Below the pieces are notes generated by a model. That model was given only the letters and a program-made list of their open reading frames with translations, had not been told where the DNA came from and ran no database searches. This document shows, piece after piece, positions 22,383 to 34,099 of a DNA stretch of 64,000 nucleotides (position 1 is the stretch's first letter; every line of letters begins with the position of its first letter). Origin of the DNA: Epiperipatus broadwayi (taxonomy: Eukaryota > Onychophora > Udeonychophora > Euonychophora > Peripatidae); assembly GCA_028023455.1 (NCBI GenBank), contig JAQFVV010012490.1, positions 3,970,576-4,034,575 of the forward strand, written 5' to 3'. Both the position numbers and the translations under genes were made by a program.

Positions 22383-23220
22383 CTAACATTATTACTTCGG
22401 GAGCGTTCCGAGATTCATTCGATATAATATAAACTATTTTCACGTCATTATGGTCATGAAAATAAATAAAATACATTTGAAAACATATTTGATTATATGA
22501 CAAAATACTTAATGAAAATTCTGTTAATTAGCACTGGTAAGAAGAACGCTTTATTTTCCCCTAAGCAAATACTCTTAAATATAGTAATACATTACGACAG
22601 TGGGACTGTATAATAAGATTGAAATAACATTATAAATTAATAAAGTTAATAATATTCGGCATTTATATATATATTGAGCAGAGTGCAATTTCAATATTAT
22701 TACAGCACTAAAATTAGGTCATAAGCCAAAGAAATAATAATATGAATAAGAGGCGGCACTGACATAGGCAGAGAACTCAAAGATAAGGTTGTGCTTCTGG
22801 ATGAAAAATGAAATTTAATACCCCCTTTTCTAGGGCAGTGCTTAGAGGAAAGTGGATAGGCATGGCGTGGCCCAGACTTTTACTGGTATAACCGACACGA
22901 GAGGCCTTTTTCTATGAAGAAGTGAATATGCATAGCGTGTGCCAAACTTATGGGAATCACCACCAGGGCATTTTATATGAAATAAATGGTCTTGGGAAGA
23001 TTAACTATCCTCAGGATAAGGCTTGAGAAGAAATCTATGGGTTCAAACTTGTCGTAACCCCCAGATTAAGAAGCACATATATATAATCACGAAGATGAGC
23101 TGAATGTCAATAACGCAATGCGAATGAATGTCACTAACGACATTGAATAAGTTTTACTGCTTTAAAATAAATGGCCCTTATTTGAATGCCATAATTTAGA
23201 CAAATAATATGCTATGCTGT
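22383..23220. other. Unannotated stretch, less AT-rich at 22720-23100
   Basis: Between about 22720 and 23100 the base composition is more balanced, with blocks such as GGCATGGCGTGGCCCAGAC and CATAGCGTGTGCCAAACTTA that look like two diverged versions of one motif about 76 bp apart (near 22860 and 22936). No frame longer than about 40 codons and no known motif were seen. Confidence 0.35.
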
Positions 23221-23226
23221 TATAAT

Positions 23227-23316
23227 ATATATATATATATAGAGAGAGAGAAGATTTCATTTAATAAAATATACATGAAGATTTCATTTAGTAAAAGAAA
23301 CATTAAGATTTACCCT
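23227..23316. repeat. TA/GA microsatellite and short tandem repeat
   Basis: A (TA)n run followed by (GA)n. After it come two full copies and one partial copy of a roughly 28-base unit, AAGATTTCATTTAATAAAAT and a diverged version, ending near 23316. Confidence 0.75.
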
Positions 23317-23948
23317 TTTCCCTTTTCTGTTATTTAAAATAAATCAATCCCACCTTCGTTGATTTTACAATAACTGGAATATATAAGTACTGTATTTGAT
23401 ATTTTAAGAGTATGTAAAAATAAAACTAGCAGTTATCAAAAAAACTAATCAGTCACCTTTTTAGAATTGAATAACATTTATAAAATAAATATGGTTTCAA
23501 AGCGTTAATTAGCTTGAATGGTGGATTTACCCTGGGTAGAATTATTTTATTCCATTTGGAGTTGAACAAATAATTTTATAAGAAACCAACATAAAATATT
23601 GATTTGTAAAAATAAACTGGCGAACATATATCATATAATATATTTTGAGGGAACGTTAAAACCTTAATTAATGGAGATTTAATTGAAAGACAAAACAGAT
23701 TTTAGAAATTACATTTGCCAGGTTGCTGAAAATTGGCATATTAATAATAAGCAAGCAGATATATAAATCAAATAATAAATACATATAAATAAATGACCAC
23801 ACCAAAGTTAAGGAAAGTTAAGAGCATATGAGAGAGAATTAAATTTATAAAATTACTTAAGAGCAAATTACATATTAAAACAAAGTTAAATAATATATTA
23901 GAAGAAATCTTGATAGATGAGTTAGGCTAGATTTAGTTTGAGGTGATG

Positions 23949-24106
23949 GCTTGAAAAGTTACCTTGCAATTTTAAGAGTCCAATTTAAAGTATGGCACAT
24001 GCATGGCAATTGAAATGCGAGGTGTCAGCTTGAAAAGTTACCTTGCAATTTTAAGAGTCCAATTTAAAGTGTGGCATGTGCACAGCAATTGAAATGCAAG
24101 TTCTTC
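23949..24106. repeat. 79-bp tandem duplication
   Basis: Two adjacent copies, 23949-24027 and 24028-24106, begin GCTTGAAAAGTTACCTTGCA. Differences are confined to a few transitions, for example TATGGCACATGCATGG against TGTGGCATGTGCACAG. The second copy runs into the unrelated frame at 24076-24285, which has no recognised product. Confidence 0.85.
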
Positions 24107-27100
24107 GGTGGCAACAAACTTCTATTAGCATTCTAAAGTTCTTAGGTCGGGCTTTTACTTCACTCTTGGGCAGCAGAATGGTATGGCCACAGAAGATGAT
24201 GACCCAACAGGGCCGAGAAAGGTGGTGGACTTACTACTATATCATTTTAAGTTTCATAATGACGAGCTTATCTATCTCTTGGTGATTTAAAATTCAGCCA
24301 TTTTATACACTGCTCAGGTATTTCTGGAATGCTTTTAATTACTTAGTTCATTGTTTTTGAAAGATGCATCTGTTAGATAACGTCCAAAAATAAATTCAAA
24401 TCTATTTCCAGATTAAAAATAGATTTGACAAAAATGTTTATAACAAAAGAAAATCTTTAATCTTAATCCCATTTTAAGTAAAAACTTTAATTAAAAATAC
24501 CTTCCCCAGATTAAAACAATAGTGTTTCCAACCCTTTAATTATTTTTGGGCAATTAACAGTACATCTTCCATCTTGGATTTTATAAAATGCAGTTTAATA
24601 GAGAGAAAAAAAAGTACTTTAAAAGAATAAGTTGTATAAATGACATATAATAAAATATTTTTAAAAAATCACTATTTTGTTAGTAAGTTTTTGCTCTTAT
24701 ATATATATGAGCCGCACCTATGTACTTTAATAAAAAAGAAATAATTAATAAAAAGAATTAATAATAATTTTAAAATGTTATTGAAACGTTAAAATTTTAT
24801 AACTTAGGCACGCATCTCAAATATATACCTACATGACAAAAGGAGTGGGATGGGATATAGAGTTTGAATACAGGTTAGTAGATGGAACTATGAAGCTCAA
24901 TCTTAAGCTAAGATTGACTGCTTCAATATGTGGATAAATCCATATGTTAAAAATTTAACTTCAACATTTTATTGTTTTCAGAATTATTGCTATTTAAAAA
25001 TGTACCATTTATACACATAAATCATATGAAAGTTAAATATATATTAATATATACTGCACTCTAAATAATATTTATTGATTTCATTAGGATGTAGTACAAA
25101 TGTCAGCAGCAATTAGATAAGTTTAACTATTTGAAAAAAAAAGTTTAGTTGTAGAAATGATTAAAAGATATCATAAGATGTCAATAAACTGATTAAATAA
25201 CCAGAATATTATTTGTAACCACATTAATGATTCATGTATAGCTTGTATAGTTATTACAAAAGCTATCTCTATCCTGGGGGGGGGGGGCTTTTTCCACAAA
25301 AAAACAAAAGTAATATATCTTTAAATTTTCTCACCCCTTAATTATACATTCAGGAACCAAAAAATAATCAAAGTTTGATTAATCTCTATAACAATACTTC
25401 TTAGAACTATAATAAAAATGGTTCCATTACGCTTTTCTACGGTTTCTGTTACAACTCAAAGTGCATTAATATAATTTAATAGAAGTACTGTGTATTATAA
25501 GAACTAATGTAAATTTTATGCAATACAGTAATTGAAAATTTTATTGAATAATAATTTTTTTTAATTCAAAATTATTACAGCATCTGTGAATACTGCAAAA
25601 ACAAAATATCTGTTGAAACCTCAATTTATCCAGTTACTAGCAAGATTCTAGAACTCCCAAATAACACTTAGCCAATAAATATACTTTGATGAAAAATACA
25701 AAAAATTGTTTACATCATACCAGGGGGAAAAAAAATGGATTTTTTTTATCATATATTGACTCTTGTAATTATAATTTTCAACTTGAAAATGTAAAAAATA
25801 TTACAAAGCTGCTATTGCTAAACAAATATTTCTTGCAGATCAATAATAAAATGAAAGATTTACAGTGGAAAGATTGATTTTTCAGATTTAGTGAAGAAGT
25901 TCAAAAAGTAAAAAGGAAATTGTGGATAACTAGTAAGAACAGAATGGATGTTGATAATCCATATCATTGTAATAACTAAAATTTTGATAGTTTCAATTCA
26001 TCAGAATGTGATGACAATATATATCCAAAGATTCCTATTCCAAGGAGAGGATACAGATAAAACTAAAATCAAACAAAAGTGTGTAATTAGTAAATTAAAA
26101 CTATTAAAATAATTCTTTCAATTGCAAATAAAGCACTATAACTATTATGTTTCATTATTATCTAGAATCTACTGTAGATATAAAATTTAAAATAAAAAAC
26201 ATACTGAAATATCATCATATATAGGCATTTACATAATTTTTAAATCTCTATGCCTAGAACAAATATAAACAAAATTTGTGCTCTTTATGACACATGAAGA
26301 CATATCATAAAATAAATAAAATTTATGTTGTAAAACTACTAACTTTTTTATACAATAAAATTTTTAAAATCCATAGTACCTGAACATGCCAAGAAAATAG
26401 GGGGGAGGGGGGGGGGACTCCAAAAAAGAAAAAAGATTAATATAATAATGACTGAAGGCAATAAAATATTCTTCATAAAAAGACAACATTGATAAGATTT
26501 AGAAGTATAAATATGATATTTGAAGATAGAAACTGTGATTATTTTAAAAAAGGAATTAATAGCAATAATCCAACTTCATTCTAAATACATTGATTTGAAT
26601 ATGAATAATCAAAGGACATTACATGGTAATGCCTATCAAATTCCAAGATTGGTGCCTATATTGACTTCTAGAATCTGATTGGCATTAATATTTGATTGTC
26701 CATTGGTTATTCATGATTGCATAGACAATTCTGGTAGTGATCTGGGACAGATTACAATGATAATGCAGGTGTTAGATGGGAGCTGAGTATTCATGTGATG
26801 CCTTATTTTGATTAAAAAGAATTCCAGTTGTATCTTAAAATTAATGATGTCTAACATGATAAAAAATATGAGATGATTTTTTAATAAACTTGGTGGAAAT
26901 TTTGATAAATTAATAAAACCAAACCTGTAAATTATTTTTAAAAAGCCAATAAATATGTAAGATAACTTATGTTGTATATATTACCAGTTATTTTTATTTT
27001 TTGCTAAATTATGATAGTATAAAAATTTGAAAGTAAATATTAGAATATTTAAAAACAAAAATATAGTCAAATGCAATGATTTGTGAAATGGCAATAGAAA

Positions 27101-27700
27101 TGTGTGATTATGCTGTTAGCAAGAATTATGAGAATATTTCTTCCTTATTCTAATATCTTTTCTATTATTTATAAATTTGAATTATTACTAACATCTTAAA
27201 TTTTTTTAACTAAGTAAATTAAATAAGATATTCAAAATAATTAGTTATAATGACACATTTACACATCATCAGACTAACTAATTTAGAATTTAAATATTCC
27301 TTCTTTGTTTTACTCTCTAGCTAATAATAACTACATATGGATTTATTTATCAATAATTGAATAGTTAGATTTGGATTCAAACCCTAAGTTGTGGGCATGG
27401 CAAGAAAATGTGCTAAAGATTATATCATAAAGTCTTCCCTTTACATGTATATATAATGAATAGTTTACTTAGCATTAAAACTGATGCCAATTCTATTTTA
27501 ATTCAATAATCAACTTTGATTCTTTATTTACTCATAACCAATCCAACACATTCACATAATCTAGAATTTATTTGTCAGTATAAATTTTATTGCAAAACCA
27601 TCAGAAAGCTTAACTCATTCAATTAACATAACTAATGCATCATTAATTAAACATAGTGAGGCAGAAATATTTTACTTATTTTGATATGTAATAAAATAAC
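24107..27700. other. AT-rich spacer with G tracts, no gene seen
   Basis: Homopolymer G runs occur at about 25277-25287 and 26401-26416. The balanced stretch at 24107-24290 has a 69-codon frame without recognisable motif. Near 27370 the words GGATTCAAACCC and GTGGGCATGGCAAGAAAATG hint at a SINE tail but cannot be supported further. Confidence 0.4.
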
Positions 27701-29240
27701 AGTACTTTTCTATTAGCTCGTGTCAGCCACTTGATGGTGTTATGCAAAAACACATAAATATGCTGTTTACATGGCTGCTGGCCTTATTTCTATACAAAAG
27801 CACAGAAAGAGGCCATTTATGCATGCCGTTCTGGTGGCCGGCCTGCTGCTGCTTTGTGTTATGCACTTTATCCCAATGCTTACAGTTCAAAGTTCACTAC
27901 AGTATCGTGTGAAGGTGTCTGGACTTCAGCCTGTCATAACTCTTCAAATATGCATGTCAAAGTAATTAGTTTACAAGTCATCTGACCTACTATTAACTTC
28001 TAACAATTGTAAACCCATCACCATGCTTCCCTACTCAACATGGAACTTTCAAAAAATTCAGAAAGGGTATGTCCAAGCAAGATTTCGACCAGCTCATGTT
28101 TGTGCGAGAACATGTCCATGACAAATAAAATGGCTGACTGCAAAACCGAGCTGTTCAAATTGTACCAACTGCCATCCATAAAAACTGGCATGGTGGCATT
28201 TTTACAGGACAACAACATATTCCTACATACCAAGAGATGTGTGTGTGGTGAAACGATGAGATTGGAAATGTCCAAAACCACTTCGCAGTTCAAATGCAAG
28301 TCCCATTTCTGTCAGCGAAAATGTTCTCTTCGAAAGGAGACCTGCTTAGACAGTTCTAAAATTCTGTTCATTTTGAAAGCCTTAGTGTGAGCCAGGTTCA
28401 GGAATGAAGCATGCTTCTGTAGCTTATGTCCATTTCTTTGGTTTTCCCATTTAGGAGGAGTTCACTCCGGGCATCTCCAATATTTAAGGATTGGCCAATG
28501 AAATATTTCAGAAAGCAATAAAAGAACGTAGACACATGATACCAAGTACTACACAGTTATTGCAGATACAGTCAAACAACCTTATTAACATTAATATATA
28601 TACCATCCCATATGTACTCTGCTACAAAAAAAACAACAACAATCCATTATGAAATGAATAAAAACCCTTTTTCTTTAAAGACATTTAATTAATTTAGATG
28701 TGGGCATTATACCAGCATTTTATTCATAGCATGAGTAATTATTAATATCTATCGTCGTTAGAACTATTTATGCACATAGATCTGATTCTTACTGAATCTA
28801 TGAAAAAGATTGCACAGTACCTCTCTATTCCAAATATTAAATTGGCAGAAGTGTATATAACTACTGGCCTTCTAATGCATAATTAATTAATACATATCTG
28901 GTTTGATTAAGTATACCTATATAATAAATATAACTTGCCTAATTTATTTACAAACAAATTCCGCCTTACATAGCAGAGTAAAAGTAAAATTTGAAAAAAA
29001 AATTGTTTTGAACTTATTTTAATTTCTATCATCCAACTTCTCATTTATATATATATATATATATTCCACATCATCAACTAAATAACAAATAAACACACTT
29101 GTTGATTTTCTAGATATACTAACATACATTAATATATAAAGATATTAAAAATTAATTTTTACGTTGGCGGTCCAGTAACGTTATATTACTGTGTTTTTGC
29201 ATAGTATCAATGCCATCACACAAGCTAATAGAACAATACC
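27701..29240 (+). mobile_element. Merlin DNA transposon (Merlin-2), internally deleted
   Basis: A 1.54-kb element. Its ends align as inverted repeats of at least 23 bp: left AGTACTTTTCTATTAGCTCG, right in reverse complement GGTATTGTTCTATTAGCTTG. Similarity extends inwards through ATGCAAAAACAC. A perfect 8-bp target duplication, AAAATAAC, flanks it (27693-27700 and 29241-29248). It carries the 5' third of a Merlin transposase at 28130-28390 on the plus strand. The inner end sequence (TTGATGGTG...AAAACACATAA) resembles that of Merlin-1, so the two are related families. The right half is non-coding, with an AT microsatellite at about 29046-29064. Confidence 0.9.
28130..28390 (+). pseudogene. Truncated Merlin transposase (N-terminal part)
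   Basis: Aligning with the Merlin-1 transposase places the start at the ATG at 28130, giving 86 codons, and not at the upstream in-frame ATG at 28040. Residues corresponding to LPSIKTGMVAFLQ match LPTTEHDAVPFLQ of Merlin-1. The zinc-ribbon Cys pattern is kept (RCVCG, then FKC and FCQRKC). The conserved S-V-R-G-L-T-W-F block appears as SLRKETCLD, so it has decayed. A stop follows FILKALV, before the catalytic core, and no DDE motifs were found downstream inside the element. Such truncated zinc-ribbon proteins cannot cut DNA. The element may have depended on another Merlin copy in trans. Confidence 0.82.
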
Positions 29241-29248
29241 AAAATAAC

Positions 29249-31116
29249 ATATGTAACAATATAAATTATATATACAAAAAATATACAGTATGATGTGGAT
29301 TTACCTATAAAATGTTTAAAATAGTACTGGTTGTTTTAACTGGGTTGGCAAGTATGCAAGATAGATTAGTTATAGTAAAAATAACAATATTAAAAAAAAT
29401 GTTCCTTTGTGTTAAAAAGAAAATTTTTCAATAAATGTGAACTTACTTAAGGCTCTAAGACCTGAATACTTAACACTAAGACTTCAGAGCACACAGCAAA
29501 GTATGAAAAATTAATGTTGGGATGAAAAGAAATCAAAATACACGAGAGAGAATGCTTTCACATTAATGAAAGAAATGAGAAGTAATAAAATGTAACACAT
29601 GAAATAGATGGATAAGATATTGAAGTTTTCTAAAATAATAATAAGAAAAAATATATAGATAAAAAATATATACTAAATTTGAAGAGATCTTCATTTTGAA
29701 ATGTCAATATAGCTATCTAGGATTCTATAGTAACTGAGTTTATACCAAAATATCACAATTAATATTGGATATAATACACAATAATCATGCTGAGTTTCAA
29801 TAAATTTAATTTTAAAAATTAATATTGGAAAAATTACACATAACTTAAGTACAAAACTTTATCATTTCCCCCAAATATCTCAATAATAAAAATATGTGTA
29901 ACAGGTAAATATTAATACTAAATAAATCAGTAACTAAAAGAAATTTGACAAAATATGTCATTTTTATTAAAATTCAACTTTTATAATAATTATTATCTTT
30001 TATTTTCATTAAAGAGATCATCCTAAACCATAGGCCTTGTTTATGAGCCAATTAGTTCACAAGAGCATGATTATCTTAATTAATTAATTAAAAAGGCTCA
30101 ATACTTTTAATAAATAAATAAATTTATTAAAACACTGAAAAACAAAGCAATAAATAAAATAAGTACAATATGAACTCCCAAATAATTGAAATTAATGTTT
30201 GTTTTTAAATTTAAAAGAAAATATTTTCATCCATTATTTCTTAATTGATAAATATTTTAGGCAATATGACAAATATGTTTATACTGCATTTATAAGTTTA
30301 TTATAAATGTATATTGAAAATAATTTTAATTAGTCATGCATATTATATTGTAATTAGATTGCTGATATTATATAAATATAAACCTGAAAACTAATTTAAA
30401 CTTAGTTTTATCAAATAGTTTTCACATATGATGTTTGAATGTGTGTTTTTTCATCTACATTTGTTGAAAACAAATGTCATCATTAACTATTTGTTTAAAT
30501 TATATTCTTTTCCACACACACACATACTTTTTCTCAACTATTTATCCCTTTAAATATGAAATAAAGCAAGATATGATGAAAATATAATTTATACATATTT
30601 CAAAATACTAAACATATCATGTAACAAAAAATATTTTTCATTTGATATTTGCAATAATAACTTATCATCATTGTTGAATATATAAGCTTTGAAAAAAAAT
30701 TTTGAATTTCTATATTAAATAAACTCTATACATTACAATAAAATTATATTTTCACCGAAACATTGCTCCAAAGTAATAATAGTTTTGTATAGAATATTTC
30801 TCTATCACAATATTAAATCTTGTATAGAATAATTCAATGTTAATGGATTCTAAAAAGACTTAGCTTTGGGATAATATTAAAATATAAGTAATATTATTTA
30901 AAGAATCCTTTCTCATATATCAAACAACATAGCAATTGAGTTATTAGAGCTAATCATGCAAAGGTTTCATAAATGACCAATGTCATGCATTTTCTGGTTC
31001 ATTAACAATGTAGCAAATATTTTCATAATAACTTCACCATATAAAATATTACAGATTGCTGATAACTCAGATGAGTGAAAAAACAGCCTACAGTTATCAA
31101 CCCTATATTGTTTGAC
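29249..31116. other. AT-rich spacer, no gene seen
   Basis: No element ends, RNA genes or protein motifs recognised. Confidence 0.5.
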
Positions 31117-31165
31117 CCCCAAGATCAAACTGTGACTTGCAAGCCACATGTAGCTCTTTGGCTAT
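31117..31165 (+). mobile_element. Possible hAT end remnant
   Basis: The sequence GACTTGCAAGCCACATGTAG followed by CTCTTTGGC, preceded by ACCCCCAAGATCAAACTG, closely resembles animal hAT ends of the type CAGGGGTCGCCAAC...GCGAGCCACATG.GGCTCTTTGG. No matching opposite end was found within about 2 kb, so this may be a lone end of a broken element. Confidence 0.4.
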
Positions 31166-32277
31166 AACAAAACTTTTGAAATAAATTCATAATATAATTT
31201 ATATTAGCATAATGTTTTTAATTTTGAAATCATACACACTATTCTTCTACAGGGGCAATTTTATAATGATTGTTTAGGTCTTCAACCTAATTTTCTGGAA
31301 ATACAATACATTATTCAAACTTAATGAAAAATTACGTGAAATATTTGCCTCTTTAAAGTACTTCAAAAATTTAATTGTTGCTCTTGAATATTATCTCACT
31401 TTTAATTTGTAGCTTTTATAGTCATGAATGAACACCGCTATTCTATAATGAAATCATTCTAAAAATAGATGCAATAACAACGAACATTATACAACATTGA
31501 AACAGTAAGATTCGTATTCGAATCTTAAGTTTCACCTTTTTCTGTCGTCTCTCACTGACCGGTCTATCCCGCCCAAATTTAAACTTTTTGATATCGAATT
31601 GTGTGTGTAACAATATTAAAAATGTATAAATATATGTAGAACTCAGCATAAACACGCAAACATTTCGATCTCAAATTAAACGCAATAAATAGAGATAAAA
31701 TAATATAATTTAGGTTTCTTTTAGTTATATAATTTTGTATAATTTTAATCATTTATTTTGGATTATAAAAATCGTATTTATTGCTTTGTTTAAATTTCGT
31801 TTAATAATAATTCTAAAAATATCTGATGTAATATTTAATTAAAAGTTAAAATAATCTTATGTTCCCTTTTTGTTTTTGAAATTTAAAAGCATCGGTCAGT
31901 GATAGATAATAGATTAATTAAAGAAAAATTCCCCAAAATTAATTAGTAAATGTAAAATGTAAACAATAGAACGGCAGCTTTCTTTAATTAAAAACCAACA
32001 AAATGCATTGATTATCCTCAGGGCAGATTAAATAGAACCTAAAAATATCTTAACAAAATTGTGAAAGATCAAGATAAAAAAAGAGGCCATCTTAGACTTG
32101 CTGGAGACATTCACTTAAACTTTAGCTTTGCTCTCGATCACTGAGAGTCTCCAAAAATATAAAATAATTTGTTCCTGCCAAGGTATGACCGAGTAAAGCA
32201 CCTACATTATTCTCCATCGGGAGATGGCCTATTGGATGTTGACCTTTCATTGCCCGTCATAAATTCACCATGAAGAT
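31166..32277. other. AT-rich spacer, no gene seen
   Basis: A more balanced patch at 31500-31620 (containing CTCACTGACCGGTCTATCCCGCC) carries a 70-codon minus-strand frame with no recognised motif. Confidence 0.4.
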
Positions 32278-32340
32278 CTGCTGCCTGAAATGAATGAGAA
32301 AGCTGCTGCTGCCTGAAATGAATAAGAAAGCTGCTGCTGC
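32278..32340. repeat. 28-bp tandem repeat
   Basis: CTGCTGCCTGAAATGAATGA and the remainder of the unit occur twice in direct succession with one G/A difference, and part of a third unit (CTGCTGCTGC) follows. Confidence 0.8.
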
Positions 32341-32714
32341 CATGAAATTAAATAAATGTCTAAATACAAGAAAGAATTGCCACTCATGAACTATTTGCTA
32401 CTTAACCAATGGACTCGGAAAACTTCTTATAATACAGGTACCTGTCTGTGTTCAAACTCTAGAGTACTCTAATAATATGCTATAGCTATTCTTCATATTA
32501 CTTATCTAAATTTATAAAATGTAAAAACTATCATTTGTATAACTAAAACTGAATAATTAACTTAATGTGTAAATTTCTCTACTAATCTAGCTTACCTCAT
32601 TGTGTCTTGGGTGCGTATTTCTATAATCTACATTTCTATCTATAGTTATTATTTAATTATTGCATGCTCAGAATTATTTCAATTTTCAAAGTTTAAATCT
32701 ATGATCGCTTAAAA

Positions 32715-32795
32715 CAATGAATGCGTGTCAAATTTTCATTAATATTTACTTTCTTTAATAACTTAACTTTCATATAAATCGACACGCATTCAATG
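32715..32795. repeat. 15-bp inverted repeat, 51-bp loop
   Basis: CAATGAATGCGTGTC at 32715-32729 pairs with GACACGCATTCAATG at 32781-32795 with one mismatch. It could be a tiny MITE or a cruciform. No target duplication was identified. Confidence 0.6.
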
Positions 32796-32986
32796 CTTCA
32801 TTTATTGTAATGCAGGGGTCTACTACTTCGCAAATGGCTAACGGATTAGTTATAATAATTCCCAAGTTATATATGTTTTGTATTTATTAAATAATCAGTT
32901 AATCATTCCAGAAAATTACATTTCTTTGAGAGTCACCAACGTTCTTTAGTAAATGTTGATAATGTAGAGCCGAATTAGAAATCTAT

Positions 32987-33292
32987 TTAAATCTCATCAT
33001 AATCAATTATCAGTATACATGTGTTACGTTTTAGAGATGCGATGACCCATTCCGCCGTGAAATTTCCGGATTCTTCAGGGTTGAAATTAACCCCAGTCGT
33101 CCTACACAAGCGGGCATAATGGGTGCTCCCGTAGGATTTGACAATGTCATGCAGCCAGCCGGCAAATCGCGCCACGTACCGCTTGTCTCTGGTTATGCTT
33201 ATGTGACATCTTACTTCGTCGGACCGAGGCAGAGACCAGTCTGATATTCTTATAAACCCATTCGCGGCATTGAAGTTTCGATATACTGCCAT
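32987..33292 (-). CDS. Unidentified open frame in a GC-richer island
   Basis: I do not recognise this protein. The 101-codon frame starts at an ATG at 33290-33292 but is open further upstream to a stop near 33346, so it could also be an exon. Composition is balanced (Arg, Trp, Gly, Thr and Asp well represented), unlike the Lys/Asn/Ile/Phe-rich noise frames elsewhere. Segments include SDWSLPRSDEVRCHISIT, RYVARFAGWLHDIVKSYGST and FNPEESGNFTAEWVIASLKR. No signal peptide, membrane segment or Cys motif is visible. The underlying DNA at 33040-33330 is clearly richer in G and C than the flanks. It could be a fragment of an unknown mobile element, an integrated foreign gene or a host exon. The sequence does not decide. 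Confidence 0.35.
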   Translation of the reverse strand: MAVYRNFNAANGFIRISDWSLPRSDEVRCHISITRDKRYVARFAGWLHDIVKSYGSTHYARLCRTTGVNFNPEESGNFTAEWVIASLKRNTCILIIDYDEI

Positions 33293-33880
33293 TCCATATC
33301 GCCTTTCTAAAGCGTACGTGTTCCTTTGCTCAATTCTATTATTCTATATATCACTCCGCCTCTGCATTATCTTCAAAATTCACTCTCAAATAAATGTTGG
33401 CCCTTAGTTATAAATAAGTATTTTAATTAAATAAATATATGTCTGCCGTTACTCTTATAACCCATACTTTAGACTCTTGCATTGCAAAGGTGTAAATTCC
33501 CCAAGGCATGCATTAGAAATACTTACTCGAGAATTTTAGGTAGCTAGATTATGCCTTCAAATAAATGTATTCCTTTTGTAAACATTTCAGTATCGAAATA
33601 CAGCTATTGAAATCCTCAATATAAAATAATGTCTAAATAAATAAATGTATTCTTTAAAATATAATCATGTCGCAAATTCCGCTACTGAAGCTTTGAATCC
33701 CTAAATATTATTAATAAATGTTTTATTAAAATGTATTAATAAATAATTTTAAACTATATGTCTGCAGTTACGTTTCATTTATTCGATACCCATTCTATAT
33801 AATATTTCCTCGATTATGTAAATATGAATGTTTGGTTAATATTAGTTTGGTTATTGGCTAACTCGAGAATAAAATCATGA

Positions 33881-34081
33881 GTCTCTTGCATATCCCTGAC
33901 CACCGTGCCTAAGGAAATATTTACTAATGTCGCATCAGATGCGTTGTTTCGTGGATTGTATTGTGGAACCGATAAACTATGTTCGAACTCAGTACCACGG
34001 GTGGCTTCGCTACTCGATGGTGCTGCTGTTCTGTATAGTGGTCGAATTCTGCACTATGTTTACGAGTCACACGTTTTCTGA
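33881..34081 (+). CDS. Unidentified open frame without ATG in the same island
   Basis: From the codon after a TGA at 33878-33880 a 66-codon frame runs to TGA at 34079-34081. It reads VPKEIFTNVASDALFRGLYC, then SNSVPRVASLLDGAAVLYSG, then RILHYVYESHVF. It looks more protein-like than the overlapping ATG-initiated frame at 33927-34151 (Met/Cys/Phe/Ile-rich). With no ATG and no family match it may be an exon or a gene fragment. It shares its base composition with the frame at 32987-33292, which is on the opposite strand. Confidence 0.3.
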   Translation, partial: VSCISLTTVPKEIFTNVASDALFRGLYCGTDKLCSNSVPRVASLLDGAAVLYSGRILHYVYESHVF

Positions 34082-34099
34082 CTGTTACAACATTCATCA

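Noticed and set aside
25277-26416. G runs as quadruplex elements
   Set aside because: They are single homopolymer tracts without four separated G runs.
28040-28129. Upstream in-frame ATG for the Merlin-2 transposase
   Set aside because: Similarity to the Merlin-1 protein begins only at the ATG at 28130, so the extra 30 codons are probably untranslated leader.
28018-28299. 93-codon minus-strand frame
   Set aside because: Antisense shadow of the truncated Merlin transposase on the plus strand.
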